A stretch of DNA of 64,000 nt from Heterobilharzia americana. Taxonomy: Eukaryota > Platyhelminthes > Trematoda > Strigeidida > Schistosomatidae. The stretch covers positions 20,638,515-20,702,514 of the forward strand of contig OX104131.1 of assembly GCA_944470555.2 (NCBI GenBank), given 5' to 3'. The position numbers were made by a program, and so were the translations under genes. The notes below the pieces were generated by a model. It made no database searches. It saw nothing but the letters and a program-made list of their open reading frames with translations, and had not been told where the DNA came from. The stretch's first letter is position 1. Every line of letters begins with the position of its first letter. Below are positions 1-12,300 of this stretch, piece after piece.

Positions 1-397
1 CTTTGTTGGTTCGTTGCCAGGCCAGACTGAGTTCCTTGTTGCTTATCCCAATTATTCGGGTCATCTGATCTGGTCTTCAGTATCGAGCCGGCGTAGGCAG
101 CTGATGATGAATGTCGACAGTTTGTTGGAAATGCTTTTCGTAACACGCCAACTTTCTGAACCACCCATCACATAGACGCACTGACTTGACTGAAGTTAGT
201 GTTTAAAATCCGGATGTTGTTCACGCCTTATGCTGAGTGGAGTACAACGCAGTGGATCTCCACACTGATTATTTCAGTTTGATGAAAGCCTGTCTTGCTG
301 TGTTTCCGATTGTGGATTTGACATCCTCATCTGTTCCTGTGCCGCCTGTAGTTGAAACGATGTTGCCTAGTTGTTAGATGAAAGAGACTGCTTCCTA
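1..397 (-). mobile_element. RTE retrotransposon 3-prime fragment, cut by the window edge
   Basis: Read on the minus strand this matches the region after the RT core of the full-length RTE copies (the stretch that in intact copies encodes VTSFTYLGS, then the thumb-like region, then ERISNKELWERTNQ). It is nearly identical to 4605-4990 and 8755-9140 and shares their changes, for example the GTGATGGGTGG spelling after the 'chromosome-like' SVLLYGSETW block. The copy is 5-prime truncated at about 397 and runs out of the window at base 1, so its 3-prime end is not seen. Stops and frameshifts make it non-coding. Confidence 0.85.
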
Positions 398-1130
398 TAG
401 GATTTTCCAAATTTGTACTATCACGTTGTTCAAAGTGTTCACTCTCAAGTTAGAAATGAAACTTACCAGCACTTAACAACATCACCTCCTTCAGAAATGT
501 TTGGACGATGGTGAATGGAATGTTGCTAGAGATTAAGTAATCCTAAAAATAGCCTATTGTCTTGAATAGAGATAGGTTGGTGAATAACGTTTTCACATAA
601 GAAGAGGATGTCATGATTTTGATATTGATGTCACTGAGACTAGCAGCAATGTTGAACTATCTTTCAAGGCAAATTTATAGAATTCGGTGCAGACTAGACC
701 AATCGTTTCGCTAGTTAACTTAAGGTAGAAGGAAACATGAATAATATAGGACGTGACGAAGTGGCTTATAATTCTTAGGTAATCCATGCACATTCTTAAA
801 GTGAGACCTAAAGTTTTCAACCAGTCAGATTTGTCTTTGGCAACAAAATTCACTTTGGAAGAGTTTTACTGATTTAAGGGTTACTTCTGATTTCGACAAA
901 ACAATAAGAAGACGTAAATTGTCTGAACCGTGTAATGTATTTGCGCAACACATTTTGAACTATCTCATCACACTTATTTGTCATAGGCATTTATATAATA
1001 ACTCATGAGGATAAGGGGTGAGAAAATAAAAAGGGGTCAGGTAGGAAGGCTGTCTTAAAGGCCGAATAACAATGAAAATCAATAGAGTGAAAAAATAATA
1101 GTACATCGAACTTGGTTTCCAATAGTTGAA
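398..1130. other. AT-rich stretch without a recognised gene
   Basis: Only short frames with no recognisable motif are present. An 80-codon minus-strand frame at 611-853 has biased composition and matches nothing I know; it is probably chance. The stretch lies between an RTE fragment and a PLE. Confidence 0.5.
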
Positions 1131-2230
1131 TTTACCAAGGAGGATTTAATGTGACAACAAATTGTTTGTGAACACATAAAGGTGGTTTCAACTTCCTAAT
1201 AACTAAGGCTTCAACAAATTTCAGGATCCCTCCCCAACGTGTTTTGTAAATAGGTGTAAAGGAAGTAGCCATATCAATCCTGTGGCCTGTCTCAACGATA
1301 TGTTTGGTGATCGAAGAACGTGGACGTCTGCTACCAACATTTATAGGTTCAGGTGATTTAATTTGCTTCTGAAGTCACTTTGGAATATGTTCCGAGGCCC
1401 TTACTTGCATGGATCTATTAGTTCTCCCTATGTATGTGCCACCACACGTACATTTGAATTGGTAGATACAGTGGGATGTGACATTATCGTTCACATGCTG
1501 TGAGGGCTTCGTGGTTTCGATGACTCGAACCCTGGCTGCATAGTAGGTCTTTCTAACAGCAGCGTTAAGTCTCTACTTATGGATTGCACTCTGAGAGTCA
1601 CCTTTGTACGGAAGGCTGATGAAGACATCCTTTTTTGGGACTGACTGCAGTTCTAGTTTTGACTCTCTGGTAATTTTGTTCTGCCTGATAAATGTTGATG
1701 GATAGTTATTTTTCAACAAAATATCGGTCAGTGTTCCTCTTCCATCTTCTAAAGTATCCTCGGTGCATATTCGTTGATTCTACTGAATAAGCACCTCACT
1801 AACGTTCGTTTGTACTGAACTGGGCAAAAGCTATGGTAATTCAGATATTGCCCTGTCCATGTAGGTTTTCTGTAGATAGATCATTTTATGGATCCATCCT
1901 GCCTTCGACTAATTAATATATTCGGGAACGGCAAGCAATCATCTTCTCTTACGCATCTCAAGGATATGCAGTTCGGTACTTCGTTCAGTCGGTTTAGAAT
2001 TGAAGTAGCCTGATTTGAGTTTTCACAAATAATCAGGATGTCATCAACATATCTCCGATACAGATGGGCTTGGTCTACTAAGTTCTTGGCCAAGTTCTAA
2101 ACGTGTGACATAAATATGTCGGCAAGGAGGGGACCTATTTCTCCAACAATGACTTTTTCGACGATGAGTTTGCTTGCATCATGGAAGTTGGATAAGATCC
2201 CATTTTCTATTCACATTTTTTCGTCACAAC
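1131..2230 (-). pseudogene. Decayed Penelope-like element: reverse transcriptase plus GIY-YIG endonuclease
   Basis: On the minus strand, translation across several frames gives the order expected of a Penelope-like element. GPLLADIFM at about 2125-2150 is RT motif B-distal sequence. RRYVDDILII at about 2035-2065 is the catalytic YVDD box. LISRRQDGSI follows, then the PTWTGQY block near 1840, and finally a GIY-YIG endonuclease at about 1425-1475 (CIYQFKCTC, GGTYIGRTNRS). PLE RT primes reverse transcription from a nicked target and the GIY-YIG domain makes the nick. The longest open piece is 1881-2093 (70 codons). Stops and shifts elsewhere show a dead copy. The N-terminal PLE region is missing or too decayed to see. 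The family assignment is firm; the subfamily is not determined. Confidence 0.85.
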
Positions 2231-3100
2231 ATGAATCATCCTCGTATCCGGAGTAGAAAGGACTGAGTCAAATCTATTTCATAATCCTTTCAGATATTTG
2301 AAATGCTGGAAATTCAAAATATTCTTCATCATCTGGAACTGATGAAAAGTACTGACCAGTTTAGTCTTCAAACAAATTTGATCATCCGAAGATGTTAGGG
2401 TAAGACGAATGAAATGATCTTAGAAATTTTCAAGCTGAACAATAAAACCTAAATCTAAGACGTTCATGTGCAGAACTGGAAAAAATGTAAGTTGAACCTA
2501 AAGTCTCCCTTTCCCATGGTTTCAGAGTACAACAGAGTGCAAATTAACTATATTTTTCTATTGTGAATTGAACCGAGTTTTGCCAGAACGTCACTAGTAA
2601 GAGATTTAGGCTGGTTTTTTTGGAGAAGATACTTTTTAACTTGCTGATTGTTTCCGAGACATGAATAATAAAAACGAGACTATATACTTTTGTAATATAA
2701 ATTCTTCGTTCACTACTCAAGACTATTAGTGGTCTTTTTGATTAGATGTCCTTCCCTAACTTTCCAGAATTTGTTCACTTATAATCATGATTATTCTCAC
2801 TTTTGGGATATAAATAAAATGACTTGACAGATGAAGCTTTTGTTCGTTTGGTTTGAAATACGTTTTGCAAATGCATATAATTATTAAGACATAATTCATT
2901 TGCTTAAAATATTCAGCTTCTTAAAAACGACTAACTGTTTGAAAAAGTCAAATGGTTTCTAACGAAAATAATTTCTGGAAGATCTTTGACTAAATGTAAT
3001 CTCAAGGGGAGTCACTCAAGATTTAAAGCTTTGAGGACACAACTTTGTTCAAAATAACCAACAACTAAACAAATGAAGTCTAAACTTAATTTTCTGAATC
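2231..3100. other. AT-rich stretch without a recognised gene
   Basis: No frame with a recognisable domain on either strand. It may include decayed upstream PLE sequence, but I cannot support that. Confidence 0.45.
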
Positions 3101-3110
3101 TAATGAAACC

Positions 3111-5276
3111 GAAACACCACCTGGTTAACCAGTTCACCAGTTCCTAGAAGGTCCTAAGCTTAGATAAACAAGGAAGGTTGGCAACCATACCCGTGAAAAC
3201 CAATCCAACAACTAAAGAAAATTCAAAGAACAAATAAAGTATAGAAAATTAGAAGTAAACTTATTCCTCGCTGCAGTTGGAGAGACGAAATGGTGCCGGT
3301 TGGTGAAAGTTTAGGAAAAAAACAGTTGGCCCATTTGTCTTCTCTTCTCTCGATAAAAGAAAAAGTTAGAATTGGGACATGGAATGTCCGCACAATGTTT
3401 GAAACTAGCAAAGCTGTCCAGAGTGGAAACACAGGGACAGAACTGAACATGGGTCAACATGCACTCAGTGAAATGAACGAGAACGCAGAACTGTTTGTAG
3501 ATGTCTGAACATCCAACCACTTGATGATTGCAGTGAGGCAGTGTGTACAAACACAAGGATATTCACGAGTCAGCAACATGGATTCGATTTCACCAGACAA
3601 CAGGACACACCACACTGCAAATCACATCGAATTCATCTCAACGTGAAGAAAGTGGAGACGAAGCCTGCCTACTGAACACAAGATCAGATGAAGAAGAGGA
3701 GCAGATGTGGGTGGTTTACACAACTCACTATCTAGTGCAAGAAACCTACCTTCACAACGGAGTGGAAAGCCTTGAGAGAAGTTGGTGACAGGCCACAGTT
3801 CGAGTTGAGCATGGAGAGCAGAAATTGAACTGAAGGACAAAGCCACAAAGGACATGTTTACGTGAGTCAGTCATGAAGACAGAATGGGAGATATTTAGCA
3901 ACATTGCTGAAGGAACGTGAGTGGAAGGATGCTGGAACTGTGTGAAAGCTATGTGGAAGTAAACCTGGATGACGGTGTTGGGAAGAAGGAAAAAGGATCA
4001 AGACAAGGAAGGACTGTAATGGATCTCGACGGCAACATGGAAACTGATGGAGCAGGGAGAGTAAGATGTTGAAGCAAAAGATGAACCAGTGCAGTGCAGT
4101 GCAGTGTGGTGCTGTGTAGGGCAGTGCATGGATGAATAACGAGATGAGGAAGTGGACACAACCTATGAAAGACTACACTGGAGGAAGAAGTGAGGAAGAG
4201 TGTGCGCAGAGACAAAAGACACTTCAAGGATACACTTGTAACTGAAGCAGATCAAGCTGCTGGTGAAAAAGAGGGATAGACCAGATAACATGATTGCAAA
4301 AGACCAAGTTACTTACTGTCTGAGATAGGAGAGATCAACTCAGATGGAACCAATGAGAGATAATGAAGGAAAACTGGTTTCCGCTAAAGCGGAGAAACAA
4401 AGGAAAAGATGGGCTGACCACTTTACAAAAATGTGGAATCGACTATCAACTGGAACTTATACAGAAATACCACCAGGAGGCCAGCCATAGAATTACCAGT
4501 GAACACTGGCCGTCCAACACAAAAAGAAGTTCAGTCTCAAATATCGAACACATCAACAATAAGCAACAATCACGATGAACAAGAGAAATGTAAACGAAGT
4601 AGTCTCTTCCATCTAACAACTAGGCAACATCGTTTCAACTACAGGCGGCACAGGAACAGATGACGATGTCAAATCCACAATCGGAAACACAGCAAGACAG
4701 GCTTTCATCAAACTGAAATAATCAGTGTGGAGATCCACTGCGTTGTACTCCACTCAGCATAAGGCGTGAACAACATCCGGATTTTAAACACTAACTTCAG
4801 TCAAGTCAGTGCATCTACGTGATGGGTGGTTCAGAAAGTTGGCGTGTTACGAAAAGCATTTCCAACAAACTGTCGACATTCATCATCAGCTGCCTACGCC
4901 GGCTCGATACTGAAGACCAGATCAGATGACCCGAATAATTGGGATAAGCAACAAGGAACTCAGTCTGGCCTGGCAACGAACCAACAAAGCAAGAACTCAC
5001 CGCTCAACAAGTATGCAGAAGAGAGTGTAGATGGATTGGGCATGCACTGACAAGACATCACGTGCCAGACCAGGGAGTTGATTGGAAGCGGAATAGGAAA
5101 CGACGAGTTTGGCATCCTATGTGAGGGTGATATGGAGGAGATGGTGTGAGGAGGATATGTGAGGTTGTGGGCAGTGGTGGTGCCAGGTTGAAAAGAGTGC
5201 AGAGAAGAGAGTGAAATGGCGATTTGCAACTGAAGCCCTACGTTCCACTATGTACACAAGAGACAAATAACAATAA
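3111..5276 (+). mobile_element. Non-autonomous RTE copy lacking the RT core
   Basis: The left end (CACCTGGTTAACCAG) matches the 5-prime end of the full-length RTE copies, and the right end closes with CCACTATGTACAC and an AATAATAAT tail. A 10-bp direct repeat TAATGAAACC lies at 3101-3110 and 5277-5286 and looks like the target-site duplication. Inside are two large deletions: one in the endonuclease (the AKAVQSG segment at about 3422 joins to the GRELTMGREAL-like segment) and one at about 4535-4560, where the linker joins directly to sequence beyond the FADD box, so the whole RT catalytic core is gone. Diagnostic changes such as the repeated GTGCA run at 4090-4110 and a TAA after GGACTG (near 4015) recur in the copies at 22.5 and 47.6 kb. 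Confidence 0.85.
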
Positions 5277-5286
5277 TAATGAAACC

Positions 5287-6417
5287 AAGGTAGCTTTCAT
5301 TACCTATTGTTATGACGGAAAAAATTTTTTTCTTCTTTTCAGCAAATCTAATTTCTGTTATTTCATAAATTTTATATAGTTTTATGTTTTTTAGAATTGT
5401 GGGTGAAGCCTCGAAATGATGCGTGCTTTTATTTGTACTCAACAACGAATATTTGCCATGCTGACCGGTCAAATCTTGATGATAAATTATGTGATGTAGG
5501 ATTGTCTTAATCGGCAAGTATGTTTCTTCTTGTTTTGACGTTTATAGATGCTGCTAGATGCAAAACGCTTGCTGAATGAAGAGATGTAAGGATTTGGATA
5601 TAGTTTTGACTTATGTCGTCTGTTATTTGTTGTCCCTATATTTTGAAATTGAACTGAACGTTAAAGGTAACATCTTGTGAAGAAATTACAGTTAGCAGAA
5701 GTTTCAGAAACGATTAGTCAAAGATGAAATACATGTTTTTTCTTATGCTACAGTACCACACTACTGTGAAGTCATCACGTTACCGCTAAATACACTTTTA
5801 ATGATGGATGTATAAAAGTAGTGCAGAAGAACTCAGGGTTTTGACCCTCAATTGTTTGTAATCTAAAACTAGCAAGATTAGATGTGAAAGACAACTATGA
5901 AAATGTTAGCGCACACGTTTTGTCCCGGTTTCAATGAATATAGTTTGATGAGAAGAAAGAAATAAATACACTCTTGCAGTTTTAGTTTATTGACTAACTA
6001 GATATTGTCACTATTCAGCGAAGATTAGGCGTCAATTAAAAAAAAGCATCTTTTCATTAGTGTTGATGAATTAATTCTTAATCGTTTTATTTTCATGATC
6101 ATATAGTTCCTCATCATTTAAGTATTATATCAGTATCGGACCTATTTCAGGGTAAATGAATTTTTGTCGATTTATTTAACTTTGAATAAAAAAAATATCA
6201 TAACCAGAAATATCCTACTCCTTAAGATTGCTTCAACTTTTGATCAGTTTGCTCATTACTGTATTACCGTTTAAAGAAGATATTTTGTCCATGCAGTTGA
6301 GTTGGTCAAACTGTATTAGTAAGCAGTTCAAAAGGTCTACAGAATACAAGTTCAGAAATATGCATTGTTGGACCCTAAATAAAGTATAATGACTAGTTCT
6401 AAATATTTAGGTTTGAG
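5287..6417. other. AT-rich stretch without a recognised gene
   Basis: No supported gene. The minus-strand frame 5248-5517 begins in the RTE tail and has no recognisable motif. Confidence 0.5.
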
Positions 6418-6611
6418 TGTTATTGCTTGTATTACAGCGTCGTTGATTCGACTGAATTGATCAGTCTCTGTTGGCATATGGGCTCCTATGCGGATGCCTT
6501 GATATTGCCTGTGTTTCAATTATGTATAGTAATGATGGGTAGTGGCTAGCAGTAGAATCCAGGATGCGCATTTTGTCCTATTTGGGACGCGTCAGCTGGA
6601 CATACCTACCT
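6418..6611 (-). mobile_element. SINE-like repeat, minus orientation, with a hammerhead-like core
   Basis: This is the left half of a palindrome. Sequence 6418-6540 is the reverse complement of 6612-6735 apart from scattered mismatches. Between them, on the minus strand, lies a hammerhead-like motif. The repeat resembles the schistosome Sm-alpha type SINEs, which carry hammerhead ribozymes. No coding capacity. Confidence 0.7.
6555..6603 (-). ncRNA. Degenerate hammerhead ribozyme
   Basis: On the minus strand I read GTCCAG, then CTGACGCG where the consensus core is CTGANGA, then CCCAAATAGGAC (stem II), then AAAA where GAAA is expected, then GCGCATC followed by CTGGATTC. The overall layout is that of the schistosome hammerhead, but two core positions are changed, so cleavage is unlikely. 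Confidence 0.65.
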
Positions 6612-6735
6612 CCCATCATTACTATACATAATTAAAACACAGGCAATATCAAGGCATCTGCACAGGAGCCCATACGCCCACAGAGACTGATCAATTCGGT
6701 TCAATCAACGACTTTGTAATACAAGCAATAACACT
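6612..6735 (+). repeat. Right arm of the SINE palindrome
   Basis: It is the reverse complement of 6418-6540 with about nine in ten bases matching by eye, for example ACTGATCAATTCGGTT against its partner. It runs straight into a tRNA-headed SINE on the same strand. The same type of palindromic leader is seen before a SINE head at 25.44 kb. Confidence 0.7.
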
Positions 6736-6945
6736 AAAACCATACCTATCGCACAAGAAGTGGCTATTGTGGCTCGGTGGTGTAGTGGATAACGCTCTCG
6801 AGTTTCAAGCCATCTCTCCCGAGTACGAATCATGGTGGAAACAACGCATACTGGAGGCAGGTACGTCCAGCTGACGAGTCCCGAATAGGATGAAATGCGC
6901 AACATGGATTCCACTGCTAGCTACTACCCATCATTACTATATTTA
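6736..6945 (+). mobile_element. tRNA-headed SINE with hammerhead-like body
   Basis: The head near 6770-6840 has an A-box-like GTGGTGTAGTGGATAA and a B-box-like GAGTACGAATCATGG, the internal polymerase III promoter pattern of tRNA-derived SINEs. The body holds a hammerhead-like motif and ends with CCACTGCTAGCTACTACCC and CATCATTACTAT, the last shared with the palindrome arms. Such elements are mobilised by LINE machinery; the abundant RTE is one candidate, but no shared 3-prime tail proves it. Confidence 0.75.
6861..6912 (+). ncRNA. Hammerhead ribozyme, probably inactivated
   Basis: GTCCAG is followed by an intact CTGACGAG core, a GTCC...GGAT stem II with one G-U pair, an intact GAAA, then TGCGCAAC and ATGGATTCC. 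The cleavage-site triplet that is GTC or ATC in active schistosome hammerheads reads AAC, and the stem I partner begins ATGG instead of CTGG. The core is nearly complete, but the site mutation argues against self-cleavage. Confidence 0.7.
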
Positions 6946-8684
6946 AGTTTTGTTCACAAGAAGAATCAAAATCAGGAAATTTTTACTTTCTATAGAGCAC
7001 TGTAGACGAAGTTTTAGTCACATAGCTAATGGATGAGAACGTCAATTTTTTAGTTGTGTATCACCATGGCAGCAGACTAAAAATTATTACAGGAAAAAGT
7101 ATTATAGCCAGTTAGACTGCTTCATTTAACTTAATTAACATTTGAATATATCCAATTAGCATGCATGAAGGGGTGGTCTGTTTATACTTTTTTTATCCTA
7201 AGGCATTTAGTATGCATTTTTGTAATTACGGTGACAAACAAGAGTTTTTGCAACACTAGTGAAAGTTAATTAGAGTAAGAAGTCAAATGTGGAGTACTTT
7301 AAAAGTACACACTAAGGAAATGTTTTAACTGAAACTCTGTGCACAAAACATTATCCTGACTACAGACATAACTACAGTCAAGGAAGCTACATAATAATCT
7401 TTGACCTTACGACTTTGCCTATGATGAGTACTTTGTAGGTTGTAATACAAATAATACGGATAACCATGACTAGTTTTACATTGTTATCTGCGAGTTAGTA
7501 TGTCATAGATTTACATATATTAACATGGATTGCATGAAGATACTGAACGCCAGCTTTTAAACTGCCATAACTGCATTCAACCAGGGAGCAGCTGATTAAG
7601 GCACTTTCCAAACCCTTGGTATAAACAACACACAGTTGTACAACAGCCTTGCGAAATCTATAGTGATCGTTGTTAATTGCATATCATGATCACGCTATAT
7701 CAAAATCATACGTAGCTTGCATTGTGTTTCATTCTGATACTCCTAATATGACTAAGATTCCGTAGTTCAATATTTGAACTTTCTCACTTTTTGCATTATC
7801 CTGCAGCTTTTGAAAAGAGAATTTTGTTTTGAAGGAAAGTTTTATAGCCTGTTAAGAGTATCTGTCGACTATATCTGTTCTATCTACATAACAAGCATTA
7901 CGGAACAAAATGAAATCAAGACGTCTCCTGAGGTTCAACCACTTTAGAACAAACTAAACTCATAGTAACAAACTATAGTTTCTGTACAAGGAGAAGTTTA
8001 ATCAACACAATATAAATTAGAACCAAAAAGAAGGAATTATTCGAGAGTGTATCACTTGGCATAAGAAATGACTTGCGGGACCATAAGTATCGTAGCATTA
8101 CAACGGTATGTTATATTTAGATTGAAGACAAAGTAAGATGATGTTAGATTTAATCTAAACACTTTACAAATCTTAGTTCAGTAATCAATAATTGGAAAAA
8201 CTGAATCAGAAACCTGATTTCACGAGGTAAAATAGAATTTTCAGGGCAAATCTGATTTGATAGCTAGACATTTATCAACATGCCATCCACCGTCAGACAT
8301 GTAAACACGAAATGAATCACGATAAACTTGGTAAACAGATTCCATTTGTTAGTGGCGAGCGACAACATCTCTCAGGCTTCTCAACTGCGATTAATTTTGC
8401 TTCTGAGAAACTACCACTTATATGAGACTGCACTTATTAGTAAAGTATTGTCACTATCCCCTTATGGAATTCGCTAAGAGGCCATGATATGAAGCAGTAG
8501 TGAGGAAAATAGTCACAGCTGTTACGATGATTACTACAGTCCGTCTATATTAGCATACATGGTAAACATGATGATGCGCGGAAGTTTATCTACGCCTCAG
8601 ATAATGAGCTTAAATAGGAAGTGTGGCTGATATCAAGCAATTAATGGAATCCATGAATGTAAGAGTCATTTTCAAATATCGATT
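6946..8684. other. AT-rich stretch without a recognised gene
   Basis: About 1.7 kb with no frame carrying a recognisable motif and no clear repeat structure by eye. Confidence 0.45.
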
Positions 8685-9390
8685 CACTCAACGACACTGC
8701 CAACAACAACAAACTCTAGTCACCATGAACAAGAGAAATGTAAATGAAGTAGTCTCTTCCATCTAACAACTAGGCAACATCGTTTCAACTACAGGCGGCA
8801 CAGGAACAGATGACGATGTCAAATCCACAATCGGAAACACAGCAAGACAGGCTTTCATCAAACTGAAATAATCAGTGTGGAGATCCACTGCGTTGTACTC
8901 CACTCAGCATAAGGCGTGAACAACATCCGGATTTTAAACACTAACTTCAGTCAAGTCAGTGCATCTACGTGATGGGTGGTTCAGAAAGTTGGCGTGTTAC
9001 GAAAAGCATTTCCAACAAACTGTCGACATTCATCATCAGCTGTCTACGCTGGCTCGATGCTGAAGATCAGATCAGATGACCCGAATAATTGGGATAAGCA
9101 ACAAGGAACTCAGTCTGGCCTGGCAACGAACCAACAAAGCAAGAACTCACCGCTCAACAAGTATGCAGAAGAGAGTGTAGATGGATTGGGCATGCACTGA
9201 CAAGACATCACGTGCCAGACCAGGGAGTTGATTGGAAGCGGAATAGGAAACGACGAGTTTGGCATCCTATGTGAGGGTGATATGGAGGAGATGGTGTGAG
9301 GAGGATATGTGAGGTTATGGGCAGAGATGGTGCCAGGTTGAAAAGAGTGCAGAGAAGAGAGTGAAATGAAGATGCGCAGTTGAAGGCCTT
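8685..9390 (+). mobile_element. 5-prime-truncated RTE copy, near twin of 4560-5230
   Basis: From about 8720 to 9350 this is almost base-for-base the same as 4571-5200, including the non-coding changes AATAATCAGTG and GTGATGGGTGG. It begins in the poly-CAA linker that precedes the ITVNGRNLKEV block of intact copies, so no endonuclease or RT core is present. It ends at about 9390 in a T-run and lacks the usual ATT-repeat tail. It is either another insertion from the same defective source or a local duplication. Confidence 0.85.
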
Positions 9391-12300
9391 TTTTTTACCA
9401 GGAAGTCTGAGTCATGTAATATAATAGCAATATTTCACTACTTTTAAAGCAAAATGTTGGAAAGTAACTTTTCTTGCTTGAATCCAATTTATTGTGGACA
9501 ATAAAAATTGCAACTTGTCACGAATAAATATAACTATGCATATTTATATACAAGCCTTTTCTAAGAATAATTTTGCAATATTTGACTTCGTTTTGGCTTC
9601 ACGAGGAAGCCAGGATACACATTTTGTTCACAACTATGTCATTTATGGCAATAGGTATTCAGAAATCTGAATAGGTGTCTGCATGTCAACAGAGTTCGAT
9701 CATTTCGATCCAAAATAACAACACAGAATTACAAGTATATCAGCAAATTTTAATTCTGCTGGTTATTTACCTTTATTCGATTTTTCACCCACACCAACTG
9801 TCAATAATCTTTCGTTTCTTTCATCATACTGAAATTCTGACAGCTTTCGAATTTGCTATTACTTCCAGGGGACAAAAGTCTGTTTGAAATATATTGTTCT
9901 CTGTTACCTTATAAAAATCTCATTGGTCACTACGTACAGAAGTACCATTATTTTAATGAATGGAAATTTTAAAACATCATGAAGCCAGTATATGCCGGTG
10001 ATTAATACTTTTAATAAACACCGTAGATATTTATTTACTTGTGCCTACTACCAGTTCATATGTGTTTTGAAAGCTTGTCACGACTTAAACTAGTGGATTA
10101 AATAGTTCACCGGGAAAATATATGCACCAGCGATCGGTTTTTAAAAGAAAGATTTAGTGACAAAGATACAACACAATATTTATGAGGATAATAGAGATTG
10201 AATTCGAAAGAAAAGAGTTGGGTAGTTGTGCGACTCCAAACACTGGCACACAGGTTGCTGACCAGGTTTCGATAGTTAAATATACATTTGACATTTGTAC
10301 GGTAATAAAGTAATTTTTGACATAAATATGTGGTGCGCCAAAACCCTAAAAACAATGAATCCTTGCAGAAAGCTGATAAATCCAAAAGTAGTTATAACTT
10401 TTTGACAAGAGACCTCATCTTTTGCTTATCGTTGTGTGCAATGTTATTTGTTCAGAACTATCACGGTACAGGACTCTGTAACAATATCTTTCTTAGATAG
10501 CAGAGAGGATCTCTATCTAAAACTGATGACAAATATTATTTGATGTTCCTTGGGTTTCGACGTTTGTTCCTGAATTTTTCATCACTAAACAAGTCAACTT
10601 CATTACTTATTAGTCCATAAAACATTTTTTACCCCAATCTGCAGGCATTAAGACACTAGATAAAATGGTTTCTCAAGATGTTTCTTCGTTAGACTCAAAG
10701 TAATACACGTTTCATTTTCATAAACTGTAGGGTAAGATTACGATAACATTCTCATAAAGTTTTCCATAACATTGATTTGCATATTTGTTAGCATGTACTG
10801 ACACAATTATTGTTATTTTGTCGTAAGAAGTACTCATAAAGACTAATTGGTTCTTTATGTGTTTGGAATATGGACCGGTGACAGGCAAAAATCAGTGCAC
10901 CTGCGCAGACATAAAATATTGTTAAAATTCGAGAAGAGTCGAGGTTGATTAGTAGAAAATGGTCTGTTCATTATTATATCTGTTTAGTCATCCACACTCG
11001 TGATTTAGTTTATAAAAGATAGACTTTATAAAAGATAGACTTGTTATCTGAATCTCCTTAGTATGCTTTGAGTTATGGTACGAATCCACTTTATATGGGT
11101 TGACCGACCGATTTTTCAAAGTCAGTCATTCGGTTAGGCCAAGGACAGGTGTACGAAATAACGAATATCAATTTCTAAGTAGTGTGAATAGGTTTTGCTG
11201 GATACTGAGACGAGACTGCCTATTCTGTTATTCATAAATTCGCAACATCGGGAAGCAGTCAGTTACCTTGTTTTTACGTTAAGTTGGATACTAAGTTGTT
11301 AGACAGCAACACGTTCTATGTAAGTTTACTCAATATTCATCAAATGCTTATTTTAAACATGTGTATTCCCTTTTGTCATCCATGATTCAGAAGAGGACTC
11401 TAACCGAAATACTTAGATCTCCAGCATCTCATAAGTAAATCTATATATTAGCTGCTTTTCTGAATAGATTGCATAAACTCGTGTCATGTGGATAGTGTTC
11501 AAAATTTATTCTACTAGCTTAATCCAATCAAGATTTTCGAAGCACAGAAATATTTTAGTTTAACTCATTTTGAGAAATATTAAAGTAGAGAATACACATG
11601 ATTTACAGCTAATACTCAATATCCAATGTCTTAGAAATTTTTCTTACGATTTACTAAGCACATTTTTTCTTGATAAAATAGTATTTCTTTGATCTGAAGA
11701 ATCGTTCTCCTTCATATTATTACCTCAGATAAAGTAACATCTAACACATTTGGCGAGCAAATACACCGAAGATGATGTCATAGTTCTGCAAACAAAAATA
11801 AGCCCAATGACAGTCAGTTGTTCATTGCATTTGTTGACTATGTTACGCGATATCTTATTAGTACACCTATTTCATACATGCTACTTTTCTAAAACCTTAA
11901 CAAACAGAATTACTACACCATAGGTAAAGTATGTTCACACAAAAAATGTTAACGTTATTTCAACACTTATAAAGTATATTATTTTATATCCAAATTATTC
12001 CAATCATCATGGGAACACCAAGTCTAAACAGATGTACCAAGGTGCCATACCGGTTGATATTTTTCCGTATGTATAGGTTTCTTTAAACCAGCATGGAGTA
12101 AAGTTTACTGTCATATTCAATTTCAGTTTGCCCAAGATTATAGTGAAAAGTGTTGACTACTCAAAATCTAGATTCCCACTGACTGGCTGTAGTTAATTCA
12201 TTCATCAGTCAGTTTACACACATCATGGAACATTACATTCATATGAAATGTAAATATGATAAGACTGTACACACAAAGGATTACTGCACATTTTGTTATC

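Noticed and set aside
3949..4227. Minus-strand frame with HPCTALHSTTLHCTALVH, repeated at 22428-22694 and 47522-47734
   Set aside because: It comes from the antisense of the GTGCAGTGCAG run in defective RTE copies, not a repeat protein gene.
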